A DNA stretch of 64,000 nt from Desertimonas sp963772825 (GCA_963772825.1 CAVYYX010000001.1:1-64000), one strand, 5' to 3'; shown: positions 26,621 through 35,824, numbered from the stretch's first letter. Program-made: numbers and translations. The notes: a model not told the origin generated them from the sequence alone.

Positions 26621-27073
26621 ATGTCTACGTTCTGCCGGCGCACCGCCGAGCTCGCGGGCTACACCGCGACCACCGACCTGCCAACCGTGGTCAACTCGGC
26701 CGACGCAGCCCTAGCCGTCATCACGACGGCGATGCACGACCCGGCGCGGCCCGAGGTCCTCGTCCTCGTCCTCGACACCGACCTCAGTGGCCAGGCCGTC
26801 GTCATCGTCGACGGCACCCACTCTCCCGACGCTGTCGTCGAGGTCCTCGAACTGCTCGCAGAAGGGGCGGCCGAAGCCGACAATCCCGCTTCGTTCGTCG
26901 TCGCCGCGGTACGACCCGGCTACGGGCCATTGCCTGGCGACGCCGATCGCTGGCTGGAGCTCTGCGAGATCGTCGAAACCCACGGCTGCGAGCTGCTCGA
27001 CTGGTTCATCATCAGCGACGACGTCGCCTGGTGCCCCCGCGACCTGCTCGCCGAACCGCCCCGCTGGCCATGA
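26621..27073 (+). CDS. RadC/JAB-like protein lacking the metal-binding histidines
   Basis: A 150-residue protein starting at ATG 26621, 6 bp after AGGGAG. The second half follows the RadC (DUF2466, JAB) pattern: an ASFVVAAVRPGYGPLPGDADRW segment occupies the position of the RadC motif HNHPSG...PS..D, and HGCELLDWFIISDD matches its final strand. The HxH pair is replaced by VRPGYG, so metal-dependent peptidase activity is not expected. A CPRDLL close to the C-terminus may be family-specific. Function unknown; the RadC comparison is my reading, not a database result. Confidence 0.6.
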   Translation: MSTFCRRTAELAGYTATTDLPTVVNSADAALAVITTAMHDPARPEVLVLVLDTDLSGQAVVIVDGTHSPDAVVEVLELLAEGAAEADNPASFVVAAVRPGYGPLPGDADRWLELCEIVETHGCELLDWFIISDDVAWCPRDLLAEPPRWP

Positions 27074-27090
27074 CGTTGCGACCTGCGCGG

Positions 27091-27378
27091 TCAGTCGGAC
27101 ACCGACGTGTTCGCCCTTCGCTGCGCCGGGCTCAGCCGAAGCCCGGCGGCGCGCAGGCGACGAACCAGCTCGCGGCTGTCGACCTCGGTTGCGCCCGCCG
27201 CCACGACCTCGTCGCGCAGCTCCTCTGGCACGTCGTAGTGGTCGCCCTGGAAGCCGCGGCGTGGAAACCCCACGGAGGCGGCAAAGGCGTGCAGCTCGGC
27301 CAACGATTCGTCCGATACCAGGTGGCACCAGCGCCGCCCGCGCCACCACCACCGCGGTTGATCGACGAGAACCGCCAC
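27091..27378 (-). CDS. DUF4031 domain protein
   Basis: A 95-residue protein from GTG 27378, beginning MAVLVDQPRWWWRGRRWCHL. The DQP...WRGR...HL...S...LH.FA pattern, with FQGDHYDVPEE and a closing RELVRRLRAAGLR, is the DUF4031 signature found widely in actinobacteria next to HD-domain genes. Function is unknown. It is divergent from the HD hydrolase at 27471 and convergent with the RadC-like gene. Confidence 0.75.
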   Translation of the reverse strand: MAVLVDQPRWWWRGRRWCHLVSDESLAELHAFAASVGFPRRGFQGDHYDVPEELRDEVVAAGATEVDSRELVRRLRAAGLRLSPAQRRANTSVSD

Positions 27379-27470
27379 GTCGTGCAGCCTCGCACAGCCG
27401 GACCGCAACGCAACGGTTCGGTTCGCTGCCTCGTTGCGCCGCGACCGCCTCCCGGCGACACTGAGCATCG

Positions 27471-28142
27471 GTGAGTGACGAGGTCGAGCTGCAAATCGCC
27501 TGGGCCGACGTCGCTCCACCGAGCCCTCGGTCGACGGAGGTCCTCGATGACCTCGTCGGACGCCATCGGCAGCCCCACCGTCGTTACCACGGACTGCGTC
27601 ACGTCGTGTGGGTGCTGCGCCATACGCGTCGCCTGGAGGCGGCGATCCCCGAGTGCGCAGCCGGTCTGCCCGGCTACGACGCGGCCGTCGTCACCGCCGC
27701 GGCGTGGTTCCACGACGCCGTGTACCAACCCGAGGCGAGCGACAACGAGGAGCGCAGCGCCCTGCTCGCCGAGGTCCAGCTGGCCTCGGTCGGTTGGACG
27801 CCGGAGCGACGGACTGTCGTCACCGACCTGGTGAGAGCAACGGCGGCGCACCTCGACGACCGTGACGTCGCCGTCGAGCCGGCACGGTTGGAGGAGCAGG
27901 TGCTCCTCGACGCCGACCTCGCCGTTCTCGGCGCCGACCCGGCGGGCTACGCCGCCTACGTCAGCGGCGTGCGCGGTGAGTACTCCCACCTGTCCGACGC
28001 CGACTGGGCGACGGGGCGGGCGAACGTCGTCGAGCGGTTGCTGGCGCGCCGGTCGCTGTATCGGACTGAGCCGGGCCGGTCGTGGTGGGACGACCGGGCG
28101 CGGGCCAACCTCACCGCGGAACTCGCCGGCCTCGGGCGCTGA
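27471..28142 (+). CDS. HD-domain metal-dependent hydrolase (COG4339-like)
   Basis: A 223-residue cytosolic protein with a GTG start. The metal ligands appear as YHGLRHV (His40, His44), the AWFHDAVY doublet (His81, Asp82), TAAHL and LLDADLAVLG. The HxxxxH...HD...D pattern matches predicted HD phosphohydrolases of COG4339, whose substrates are unknown. It ends 9 bp before the convergent LLM gene and sits beside DUF4031, a common pairing. Confidence 0.8.
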   Translation: MSDEVELQIAWADVAPPSPRSTEVLDDLVGRHRQPHRRYHGLRHVVWVLRHTRRLEAAIPECAAGLPGYDAAVVTAAAWFHDAVYQPEASDNEERSALLAEVQLASVGWTPERRTVVTDLVRATAAHLDDRDVAVEPARLEEQVLLDADLAVLGADPAGYAAYVSGVRGEYSHLSDADWATGRANVVERLLARRSLYRTEPGRSWWDDRARANLTAELAGLGR

Positions 28143-28151
28143 CGCCGCCCG

Positions 28152-29201
28152 CTACAGCAGGCCGCGCAGCTGGTCGATGGCCGCCACGGGGTCGGGGGTG
28201 GCGGGCATCACCTGGAGATGGGTGACGCCGGCCTGGCGATGGGCGGCGATGCGTTCGGCAACGTCGCCGGCCGAGCCGACGAGGTTCGTGTTGACGAGCA
28301 TCTCCCGGGGTACGAGGCGGGCGGCTTCGTCCTTGTTGCCGTCGAGGTAGAGGTCCTGGATCTCCTTGGCCTCGCGCTCGTAGCCGTACCGCGCCGCCAG
28401 CTCGGTGTAGAAGTTCTGGCCGCGGGCGCCCATCCCCCCGATGTACAGCGCATACGACGGACGGGCGAGGTCGAGAACGGCGTCGGCCCCGGCACCGGCG
28501 TACTCGTCGCCGATGGCGAGCATCCCGCCAGCGGAGATCTGCAGCGGGCCGAGGGCTGGGTCGCGTTCGGCGAGGCCGCGGGCGAGGTCGTCGCCCCACA
28601 CGTCGGCGAACTTCGTGGGGTCGAAGAAGTAGAAGATCGGCAGCCAGCCGTCGGCGACACGAGCCGTGGCGGCGACGCTGTTGCCCTTCATGCTCGCCCA
28701 GAAGATCGGCACCTCGGACCGTACGGGGTGGTTGATGATCTTCAGCGCCTTGCCGAGGCCGGTGCCCTCGCCGACCGGCAGCGGGACGTGCACCGTCGGT
28801 CCGTCGTAGACGACGGGCTCGCGACGCAGGGCGAGGCGGCACACGTTGATGTAGTCGATGATCCGGGCCATCGGCTTGTCGTAGGGAACGCCGTGGAAGC
28901 CCTCGATCACCTGCGGTCCGGACGCGCCCAGGCCGAGCACGAAGCGCCCGCCGGTGACGAAGTCACAACCTGCGGCTGTCTGGGCGACCGCCGACGCGGT
29001 GCGCGAGTAGACGTTGATGATCCCGGTCCCGATTTGGATCGTCGACGTCTTGGCGGCGAGATAGCCGATCAAGCTGATCGAGTCGAACGAATAGGCCTCG
29101 GCCACCCAGACGAGGTCGACGCCGGCCCGTTCGAGGTCCTGGGTCCTCGCCACGTCGGCGTGGAAGTTGCCCGAGTAGTCGATCGTCGTCGCCAGTTTCA
29201 T
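28152..29201 (-). CDS. LLM-class (probably F420-dependent) oxidoreductase
   Basis: A 349-residue TIM-barrel protein of the luciferase-like monooxygenase superfamily, starting MKLATTIDYSGNFHADV. GVDLVWVAEAYSFDSI, IQIGTGIINVYSRTASAVAQ, GRFVLGLGASGPQVIEGFHG and PIFWASMKGNSV follow the F420-binding LLM pattern, close to mycobacterial enzymes of this type. The hydride-transfer substrate is not evident. It overlaps larE by 4 bp, so the two are co-transcribed with the glycosyltransferase upstream. Confidence 0.85.
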   Translation of the reverse strand: MKLATTIDYSGNFHADVARTQDLERAGVDLVWVAEAYSFDSISLIGYLAAKTSTIQIGTGIINVYSRTASAVAQTAAGCDFVTGGRFVLGLGASGPQVIEGFHGVPYDKPMARIIDYINVCRLALRREPVVYDGPTVHVPLPVGEGTGLGKALKIINHPVRSEVPIFWASMKGNSVAATARVADGWLPIFYFFDPTKFADVWGDDLARGLAERDPALGPLQISAGGMLAIGDEYAGAGADAVLDLARPSYALYIGGMGARGQNFYTELAARYGYEREAKEIQDLYLDGNKDEAARLVPREMLVNTNLVGSAGDVAERIAAHRQAGVTHLQVMPATPDPVAAIDQLRGLL

Positions 29202-30013
29202 GGCGACCGAAGGTACTGGTGGGCGACGCTGTTCGTGCTGCCGGAGCGGAAGCCCTCGAGGTCGAGCGTGACGTAGCGGTAGCCGAGCGGGCGGAGGGCG
29301 GCGACGATGTCGTCGCGCCGCTCGATGGCCATCGGGAGGTCGCCGGTGTCGACCTCGATGCGCGCCGTGTCGCCGTGGTGGCGGACCCGCAGCTGGGCGA
29401 AACCGAGGGCGCGCACAGCCGCCTCGGCGCGGTCGATCGTCGAGAGCAACTCGACGGTGACGGCCGTTCCGGTGGGGACGCGGCTGGCCAGGCACGCTGC
29501 CGCAGGCTTGTCCCAGGTCCGCAGGTCGAGACGCCGCGAGGCGTCGCGAACGTCTTGCTTCGTGAACCCGGCGGTGACCAACGGGAAGACCGCGCCGGCC
29601 TCGGCGGCGGCGCGCTGGCCGGGCCGGTGGTCAGCGAGGTCGTCGACGTTGACCCCGAGCACAACGGTGGCGTCCTCGGCGGCGGCGATCGGCGCGACGA
29701 CGTCCATCAGTGCTGACTTGCAGTGATAGCAACGCTCGGCGTCGTTCACCCGGTAGGCCGCCCGCTCGACCTCGTCGGTGCTCACCGGCTGCCAGCGCAG
29801 CCCCCACTCGCTGCTCAACAGTCGGCAGTCGTCGAGCTCGGCCGCGGCCAGCGAGGGCGAGACGGCCGTCACGGCCAAGGCCGCGTCGGCACCGAGCGTC
29901 TGCGTGGCGGCGGCGGCAAGGAACGCCGAGTCTGCTCCCCCGCTGAACGCCACGACGACTCGTTGCAGCCGTCGCAGCTCGGCCTGCAGGGCCTCGAACT
30001 TGACGTCGTTCAC
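29198..30013 (-). CDS. larE: ATP-dependent sacrificial sulfur transferase
   Basis: A 271-residue PP-loop enzyme with a GTG start. The SGGADS loop is at 24-29 for ATP pyrophosphorylation. CYHC at 95-98 and Cys174 in PAAACLASRVPTG match the LarE pattern; the latter aligns in position with the sacrificial Cys of lactobacillar LarE. LarE donates sulfur to make the nickel-pincer cofactor of lactate racemase. No larB, larC or larA is in the window, so the partner enzyme is elsewhere or the role differs. Flanked by overlaps on both sides (LLM gene and membrane glycosyltransferase). Confidence 0.87.
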   Translation of the reverse strand: MNDVKFEALQAELRRLQRVVVAFSGGADSAFLAAAATQTLGADAALAVTAVSPSLAAAELDDCRLLSSEWGLRWQPVSTDEVERAAYRVNDAERCYHCKSALMDVVAPIAAAEDATVVLGVNVDDLADHRPGQRAAAEAGAVFPLVTAGFTKQDVRDASRRLDLRTWDKPAAACLASRVPTGTAVTVELLSTIDRAEAAVRALGFAQLRVRHHGDTARIEVDTGDLPMAIERRDDIVAALRPLGYRYVTLDLEGFRSGSTNSVAHQYLRSP

Positions 30014-31260
30014 ACCACGAGTGTGCCGCGGCGGCGCCGTTCGAACACCGCACCGAGGGCGACGGCGGCGAAGAGCACCACCGCCGGCTCGGCCGGGGCG
30101 CGGATCCGATGGGCGCCGTAGAACAGCACGGCGGTCAAGAGCACGGCGACGCAGGGGACGAGGAGCCACCAACGAGCGCCGATCCGCCAGCGGGACAGCA
30201 CGACCCAGCCGGCCACAGCTGCAACGGCGAGAATCCACCAGGCGCCGATCCCCGCCCACACCGCCCAGCGGGCCTTCTCCTCGCCGACGTCAAGACTGAC
30301 GAGCGAGCCGAGGCCGTACACGTCGAGGAGGCGGCCGGCCCTCCCGGCGACGACGACGGGAAGGCGCCCAGGGTGATCGGCCACGTAGTCGAACGCCGCG
30401 TCGCGTCGCTCCCGGGAGCGCTGCGACGCGTCAGGACCTGCGTCCAACGGCCCCAGGCAGCGAAGGTCCCAGCCGCCGATGTCGTCGTAGTAGGAGATGT
30501 CGCAGTTGGCGCCGAGCAGCGTGTTGCCGTCGTTCGTGCTCAGCAGCACCGGCTCGTCGAAGCGCGACAGGTTGTACGCGCTCCACGGCACCAGCGTGGC
30601 GACTCCGACGACGACGATCGCTACTGCCGGCCACCTCGAAAGCCGGCGACGCTGACACACGACGAACGACACGACAGCGAACCCGGGGATCAACAGGGCG
30701 ATCTCGGACCGAGTCAGGGCACCGAGTCCCGCCAGCAGGCCGAGCAGTGCACCGGACGCAATGGTCGGGTTGGCATGGTGACCGAGGGCGACGAACAGGG
30801 CCAGCGCCACGAGGAGGATCGCCAGCGTCTCGGACATCACCAGCGAATCGTTGATCCATAGGTTCGGGTAGACGGCGGCGATCACCGCGGCGATCAGGCC
30901 GACCCGCTCCGCCGTGGCGATCGCCATCGTGCCGACGAGCCGGCGTCCGGCGAGCCCGATGACGAAGACGGTGGAGATCCCGAGCAGCGTCATCGCCAGG
31001 CGCTGCGGGAACACGGAGTCGCCGCCGCCGAGACTCCACGGCGTGAGATACAGCGACGTCATCATGCCGTGCTCGGCGCCGGGCTGTCCGGTCAGCGCAT
31101 CCTCGAACCAGTGCCCCTCCGAATTGAGACCGGCTTGGATCGAGAAGTAGATCGAGTCGTTGAGCAGCAGCGGCTGGTCGGCCTTGGCAACGAGCAGGTA
31201 GCCGAGCCGCCACGCTGCGCCGAGGGCCGTGACCAGCACCAACCGCCCGCGGAACCCCAC
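30010..31260 (-). CDS. Polytopic membrane glycosyltransferase-like protein (GT39/ArnT type)
   Basis: A 416-residue protein with about ten transmembrane segments. The first periplasmic loop has LLLNDSIYFSIQAG, an Asp in the position of the catalytic Asp of GT-C enzymes, and MSETLAILLVALALFVAL and ALTRSEIALLIPGF follow the same fold. GT-C enzymes move sugars from polyprenyl phosphates to proteins or lipids outside the membrane. A TACGTT hexamer 8 nt before the GTG suggests a leaderless start for this operon. Confidence 0.72.
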   Translation of the reverse strand: MGFRGRLVLVTALGAAWRLGYLLVAKADQPLLLNDSIYFSIQAGLNSEGHWFEDALTGQPGAEHGMMTSLYLTPWSLGGGDSVFPQRLAMTLLGISTVFVIGLAGRRLVGTMAIATAERVGLIAAVIAAVYPNLWINDSLVMSETLAILLVALALFVALGHHANPTIASGALLGLLAGLGALTRSEIALLIPGFAVVSFVVCQRRRLSRWPAVAIVVVGVATLVPWSAYNLSRFDEPVLLSTNDGNTLLGANCDISYYDDIGGWDLRCLGPLDAGPDASQRSRERRDAAFDYVADHPGRLPVVVAGRAGRLLDVYGLGSLVSLDVGEEKARWAVWAGIGAWWILAVAAVAGWVVLSRWRIGARWWLLVPCVAVLLTAVLFYGAHRIRAPAEPAVVLFAAVALGAVFERRRRGTLVV

Positions 31261-31268
31261 GGGCCACG

Positions 31269-31274
31269 AACGTA
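31269..31274 (-). promoter_or_regulatory. Leaderless -10 box for the glycosyltransferase-larE-LLM operon
   Basis: TACGTT on the minus strand, with an 8-nt spacer to the GTG at 31260. This is the arrangement expected when transcription begins at the start codon, and it matches several other genes in the window. Confidence 0.5.
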
Positions 31275-31321
31275 GCGGCGACCATCAGGAAACCTTCAGG
31301 GTCGCCTGGCACGATCCCTCG

Positions 31322-32066
31322 ATGGACAGCGCTTCCCGGATACCCGTGGCCATCCGTCGGCGGACCGTTGCTGCACTCGCCGTCGGGCTCGGTGCCATCG
31401 TCGTCGCCGGCGTCGGGTCGATGACCTCCGCTGCGTCGGCCAGCGATCGCCCGGTCCCGGCCGACTTTGGGAGTGACCCTTGCGATCCGAACGATCCGTT
31501 GTATGGCAAAGCTCCTTGCTGGGAGGCCATTACTCCGCTGTTCTCGACGACTGTGCCGCCTTCGCTCGTTGACATTCCTGATCAGCAGTTGGTCGATCTC
31601 GTCGCGACCGATGACAGTGCCACCCCGACGACCCCGACGACGTCGACGACCGCCCCGATCGGCGAACAGCCGGCGACGACCGCTGCGACGGGCGAGCCAC
31701 CAGCGACGTCCGCGCCGACCACCCATCGATCAACAGACCGCGGCACCGGTGCTCGACCTGCAGATCCGTTCCGCAGGGGTTACGTGCGACGGTCTCCTTC
31801 AGATCGCCTACGAAACCGTCGCCACCCCCGACACCGGAATCCCGGCGAACCATCTCGTCGTGCTCAACCCGGTGAGCAACCCTGCGGCGTTCCTGACCCA
31901 GGAGCTCACCGGCCGTCCGGCCAACGGCGCCTTCGTATTCGAGGCGTTGGGCGCCGCTGGTGAGACCTACCGGGCCTTCGTCGTCGCCCTCTTCGAACCG
32001 GCGGTTGTCGAGGGGGCCAAGTTGATCGACCAGGCCGACGTGCTCCCGGCCACCGACTGCGGCTGA
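31322..32066 (+). CDS. Secreted hypothetical protein with a mid-gene frameshift
   Basis: Starts MDSASRIPVAIRRR, followed by a signal peptide (VAALAVGLGAIVVAGVGSM, cleavage near ASA). Then comes a DPCDPNDPLYGKAPCWEAI segment and a long Thr/Pro-rich linker (TPTTPTTSTTAPIGEQPATT). The frame then breaks near 31722: one extra C in ACCACCC. After correction the linker continues IDQQTAAPVLDLQIRSAGV and a globular C-terminal domain of about 100 residues to 32066. I do not recognise the domain. The linker composition matches surface proteins of this lineage. Confidence 0.6.
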
Positions 32067-32082
32067 CGCCCAACTGCCGTGG

Positions 32083-33648
32083 TCAATTGACCTGGCGGGT
32101 GCGGCCCTCCCAGTACGGCGCCCGTAGGTCCTTCTTGAGGATCTTGCCGCTCGGGTTGCGCGGCAGCGTGTCCGTGAAGTCGACGCTCGTCGGGCACTTA
32201 TAGGTCGCCAGCCGCTGGCGGGCGAAGGCGATGATGTCCGCCTCGTCGGCGTGTGCTTGCGGATCGAGCACGACGATCGCCTTGGGTGACTCACCCCACG
32301 TCTCGCTCGGCACCCCGATCACCGCGACATCGGCGATCGCCGGGTGGCTCATCAACACGTTCTCGACCTCCGCGGGGTAGATGTTCTCGCCGCCGGACAC
32401 GATCATGTCCTTGACCCGGTCGTGGATGTACAGATAGCCATCGGCGTCGAGATAGCCGATGTCTCCGGAGCGGAACCATCCGTCCGCATCGATCACCTCG
32501 TTCGTCGCGTCCGGATTGTTCCAGTAGCCCTTCATGACCTGCTGGCCGCGAACGAGGATCTCGCCGGGAACCTCCGGTTCGACGACGTCCGCGTCCGTCG
32601 TCACGTCAACGATGCGCAACTCGACACCGGGACCCGGCAAGCCGCACGACCGCAGGCGGTGAGCGGTCGACCCGTCGAGTTCGTGGTCGGACGGCGGCAG
32701 GTGGGTGATCGCCCCGGTGGTCTCGGTCAGCCCGTAGACCTGGAAGAACTTGCAGCCGAACAGCTTGATGCTGGCGGCCAGCACCTCCTCGCTGATCGGC
32801 GAGGCGCCGTAGACGATGACCTCGAGCGACGAGAAGTCGGCATCGGCGACGCCGGGGACGAGTTGGATGAACTGCAGCACGGCCGGGACGACGAAGGAAT
32901 GCGTCACGCCCCGTGTCGAGAACAGGCGGACGAGCTCGCCGAAGTCGATCTCCCGGAGGATCTCGAGGCGGGCGCCCATGTAGTGGGCCACGTTGGCCCA
33001 CCCGCTGCCACCGATGTGGAACAGCGGCATCGCCACGAGGACCACCGAGTCGGACGTCATCTCCCACACGTCGCCGCCGATCGGGATCAGCCCGATGAGG
33101 TTGTGGTTGGAGATCATCACGCCCTTCGGTCGCCCTGTGGTGCCGCTGGAGTACAGCTGCTGGGCGACGTCGTCCAACCCTGACGGCGCGCGAGGGTCGT
33201 CGTCCGGCTGGCCGGACACCCAGTCGTCGTAGCGCTGGTGGACGGCGTGATCGCCGATGACGAGAATCAGCGGGTCGTGCTCGAGATCACCGCGTATCGC
33301 GTCGAGCACCGGAACGAAGTCCGGACCGACGACGAGCACCTTGGCCGCCGCATCGTTGACGATGAAGGCGACCTCGGGCGGCGCCAACCGCCAGTTGACG
33401 TCGACGCACACGGCGTTGCCGAGCGCCGCCCCATAACACACCTCGAAATGCTCGACACCGTTCTTGTCGAGGAAGGCAACGCGGTCCTGTGACTCCACCC
33501 CCGCCGCCCGTAGTCCGCTGGCCACCCGTCGCGCCCGCTCGTACAGCTCCGTCCACGAGACGTTGCGATCGCCCAACGACAGCGCCACCGCGTCTGGTTT
33601 GGTGGCGCTGTGCGTGCGGATGATGTCTGCGATGCACTCGATCGGCAT
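32083..33648 (-). CDS. Acyl-CoA ligase, AMP-binding family
   Basis: A 521-residue fatty-acid or aryl-CoA ligase. The P-loop motif is YSSGTTGRPKGV, the A5 motif QVYGLTETTGAI, A7 FRSGDIGYLD, A8 KDMIVSGGENIYPAEVEN and the catalytic A10 lysine PRNPSGKILKK. It forms acyl-AMP and then acyl-CoA. The substrate is not predictable; neighbours suggest lipid or aromatic acids. Its stop codon lies inside a GGTCAATTGACC palindrome at 32078-32089. Confidence 0.88.
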   Translation of the reverse strand: MPIECIADIIRTHSATKPDAVALSLGDRNVSWTELYERARRVASGLRAAGVESQDRVAFLDKNGVEHFEVCYGAALGNAVCVDVNWRLAPPEVAFIVNDAAAKVLVVGPDFVPVLDAIRGDLEHDPLILVIGDHAVHQRYDDWVSGQPDDDPRAPSGLDDVAQQLYSSGTTGRPKGVMISNHNLIGLIPIGGDVWEMTSDSVVLVAMPLFHIGGSGWANVAHYMGARLEILREIDFGELVRLFSTRGVTHSFVVPAVLQFIQLVPGVADADFSSLEVIVYGASPISEEVLAASIKLFGCKFFQVYGLTETTGAITHLPPSDHELDGSTAHRLRSCGLPGPGVELRIVDVTTDADVVEPEVPGEILVRGQQVMKGYWNNPDATNEVIDADGWFRSGDIGYLDADGYLYIHDRVKDMIVSGGENIYPAEVENVLMSHPAIADVAVIGVPSETWGESPKAIVVLDPQAHADEADIIAFARQRLATYKCPTSVDFTDTLPRNPSGKILKKDLRAPYWEGRTRQVN

Positions 33649-33680
33649 CGCCGGAAAGGTAGTACCTCGGCGCCGCGGCG

Positions 33681-34200
33681 CTAATGGGTGTGGCCTTCCG
33701 TGTACGGGCAGACGACGGCCGGGTTGTAGTCCTCGTGGGCGCCGGTCGGGTTCTCCTTCCACGCCCAGGCGTGCAGCTCGTAGAACGTCGGGAGCCCGTA
33801 GCGATTCGGTTCTTCGACGACGTTGAACGGCAGGCCGAACAACTGCGGCGGCGTTGCATTCTCGGCGTCCCAGGCTTCCTTGAACACGACGTACTCGACA
33901 CCGACGAGCTCGAGCGTCCCGTCCGGCGCCGGCTCGTACATCAGCGCCTCGGGGGTGGCCGCGTCGACCACGCCGTCGCCGGCAAGGGCACCGTTGACGA
34001 AATGGATCCCCATCGACCCGGCCAGCGGCTCGTGCACACAACCGAAGAACTGGACAGTAGCCACCGTCGATCGCCGCGCTGACGTCCTGGTAGGCGATAG
34101 TTGCCTGACGAACTTGCTCGAGCGGGTCCTCGCCGGTCGCCGGCGAGACAACGAGTCCGACGAGAGCGACGACCCCGGCGGCGAGCGGCCCGGCGGTCAT
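33681..34200 (-). CDS. Secreted hypothetical protein, frameshifted near the N-terminus
   Basis: The ATG at 34200 overlaps the TGA of the DUF4242 gene. A signal peptide (AAGVVALVGLVVSPA) and the mature start EDPLEQVRQATIAYQDVSAA are in one frame; the body (TVQFFGCVHEPLAGSMGIHF, ALMYEPAPDGTLELVGVEYVV, FYELHAWAWKENP) is in another. Removing one base near 34059 joins them as IDGGTVQFFGC. The domain, ending VVCPYTEGHTH, resembles a secreted family found in this lineage and in other bacteria, of unknown function. It is probably co-expressed with DUF4242. Confidence 0.6.
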
Positions 34201-34481
34201 GTCGTCACCAGCGCGGTCGCCGTGGTCGGATCGAACATCCCCGACACTTCGTAGATCCCGTCGACCGGGAAGCCGCCGCGCCGCCCGTGCTCGCGGAGCG
34301 CGTCCTCGTCATCGGCGAGATACACGCAGAACAACTTGTCCCCGGTCACGAAGCTCTCGTTCCACTGGATCCCGTCCATCGAGTCGAGGACCTCGACCGA
34401 TTTGCGGGCGAGCTTCTGCAGCTCCTCGGCGGACAGCCGGCCGACTCCGGGGACGTTGCGTTGAATGATGTATCGGTTCAT
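34197..34481 (-). CDS. DUF4242 domain protein
   Basis: A 94-residue small protein, MNRYIIQRNVPGVGRLSAEE, with WNESFVTGDKLFCVYLADDEDALREH. This is the DUF4242 ferredoxin-like fold, with no known activity. The Met at 34481 is chosen because the domain starts there; the upstream extension is low-complexity. It overlaps the secreted protein downstream by 4 bp. The adjacent LuxR remnant may once have been its regulator (inference). Confidence 0.78.
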   Translation of the reverse strand: MNRYIIQRNVPGVGRLSAEELQKLARKSVEVLDSMDGIQWNESFVTGDKLFCVYLADDEDALREHGRRGGFPVDGIYEVSGMFDPTTATALVTT

Positions 34482-34574
34482 GGCGCGACGATGCGCCAGG
34501 CGGGCGGGCCCATGCATGGGGGAGGTGCCCCATTTAGCGCACCTGTTCGCGCCACAGTGGAGCCAAGGACGCGA

Positions 34575-34727
34575 TCACGGCGCCGTGATCCCGAGGCGCA
34601 CGGATGCCGCGGCAGCCTCCGTGCGCGAGGCGACGCCGAGCTTGGTCAGAATGTTCGACACGTGATGCTCGGCCGTCTTGCGGCTGATGTAGAGCGTCGT
34701 TGCGATCTGTGGGTTCGTGCTACCTCG
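34575..34727 (-). pseudogene. Truncated LuxR-type helix-turn-helix remnant
   Basis: About 50 codons read GSTNPQIATTLYISRKTAEH, then HVSNILTKLGVASRTEAAA and a short tail ending TAP-stop. This is the C-terminal two-thirds of a GerE/LuxR DNA-binding domain. It begins exactly where the acyl-CoA dehydrogenase ends: the ACAD TAG overlaps its GST codons in another frame. No start codon or sensor domain is present. It looks like the 3' remnant of a regulator cut by a deletion or recombination that joined it to the ACAD gene. Confidence 0.7.
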
Positions 34728-35824
34728 GCAGGCCGAGGACCCGCTCGGCGATGATGTTGCGCTGCACCTCCGCGGTGCCGCCGCCGATCGTCAGGGCCCG
34801 TGAGAAGAGGTACCCGGTGTGCCACTCGGGGCGATCGAGCCCGTCGCCGTCGCCGAGGCTGTGCCCGGTGAGCATCGCCGCCGGACCGACGAGGTCGCGG
34901 GCGAGCTCCATGACGTGCTGGCCGTGCTCGTCGCCGAGCAGCTTGCGCACGCTGCTCTCCGGTCCGGGTGGCGCGCCGGCGAGACGCGCTGCCGTGGTGC
35001 GTCGCCGGATCAGCTCGAGGATGGTGTGGTCGACATATGCCGTGGCGATCCGTTGGCGCATCACCGGGTCGTGGATCGGCCCGACGCTGGCGCGCCACGT
35101 CGATGACGTCCAGCGCCGTCGGGCCGCGGCCCCACAGCACTCCCCCGGTGGACAGCGAGACTCGCTCGTTGCCGAGGGTCAGCTTGCCCAGTCGCCATCC
35201 GTCATCGAGATCACCGACCAGGAGGTCGGCCGAGAGCCGAGCGTCGGCGAAGAACACCTCGTTGAACGACCGGTTCCCGGTCATGTCGACGATCGGGCGG
35301 ATCTCGATGCCGGGCAGGTCCATCGGGCAGATGAAGTAGGAGATGCCGCGATGCTTCGGCGCCGACTGGTTCGTGCGGGCGAGGAGGATGCCGAACGCCG
35401 ACTCGTGGGCACCGCTCGTCCAGATCTTCTGGCCGTTGACCACGAACTCGTCGCCCTGTCGCTCCGCCCGGGTGGTCAACCCGGCGAGGTCGCTCCCGGC
35501 GCCGGGCTCGGAGAACAGCTGGCACCAGATCTCCTCGCCGCTGAGCAGCGGCGGCAGGTAGCGCTGTTGCTGCTCGCGGGTCCCGGCGTGGACGATCGTC
35601 GGCCCGGCCCAGCCGATGCCGATCTGGTTGTCCGGGCGGGAGATGCCGGCAGCCGCCAGCTCCTCGTCGATGATCAGCTGATGGCCGGGGTCGGCGTCGA
35701 GGCCCCACGGCGGGGGCCAGTGCGGGGCGACATATCCGGCGTCGGCAAGCTGCCGGGCGGTCGGACGAGGGTTGGCCTCGATCCACCGACGGACCGCTGA
35801 GCGCCGCTCGTCTGGCTCTCGCAC
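34720..35824 (-). CDS. Acyl-CoA dehydrogenase, one apparent frameshift
   Basis: About 367 residues after correction. FAD and substrate motifs include WCQLFSEPGAGSDLAGL, FVVNGQKIWTSGAH, RSFNEVFFADARL, then after the break ALTIGGGTAEVQRNIIAERVLGLPR, the classic C-terminal signature. The break is near 35088-35097, where the frame moves by one base between TALDVIDVA and SVGPIHDPVMRQRIA. The start GTG at 35824 (MREPDERRSAVRRW) is supported by a TACGGT hexamer 7 nt upstream; a longer TTG start at 35863 would cover the promoter. It is divergent from an LLM gene. Confidence 0.8.

Noticed and set aside
32078..32089. GGTCAATTGACC palindrome over the CoA-ligase stop codon
   Set aside because: A 12-bp palindrome with no second copy or clear context; could easily be chance.
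34509..34520. CCCATGCATGGG palindrome upstream of DUF4242
   Set aside because: Single short site with no recognisable promoter arrangement around it.
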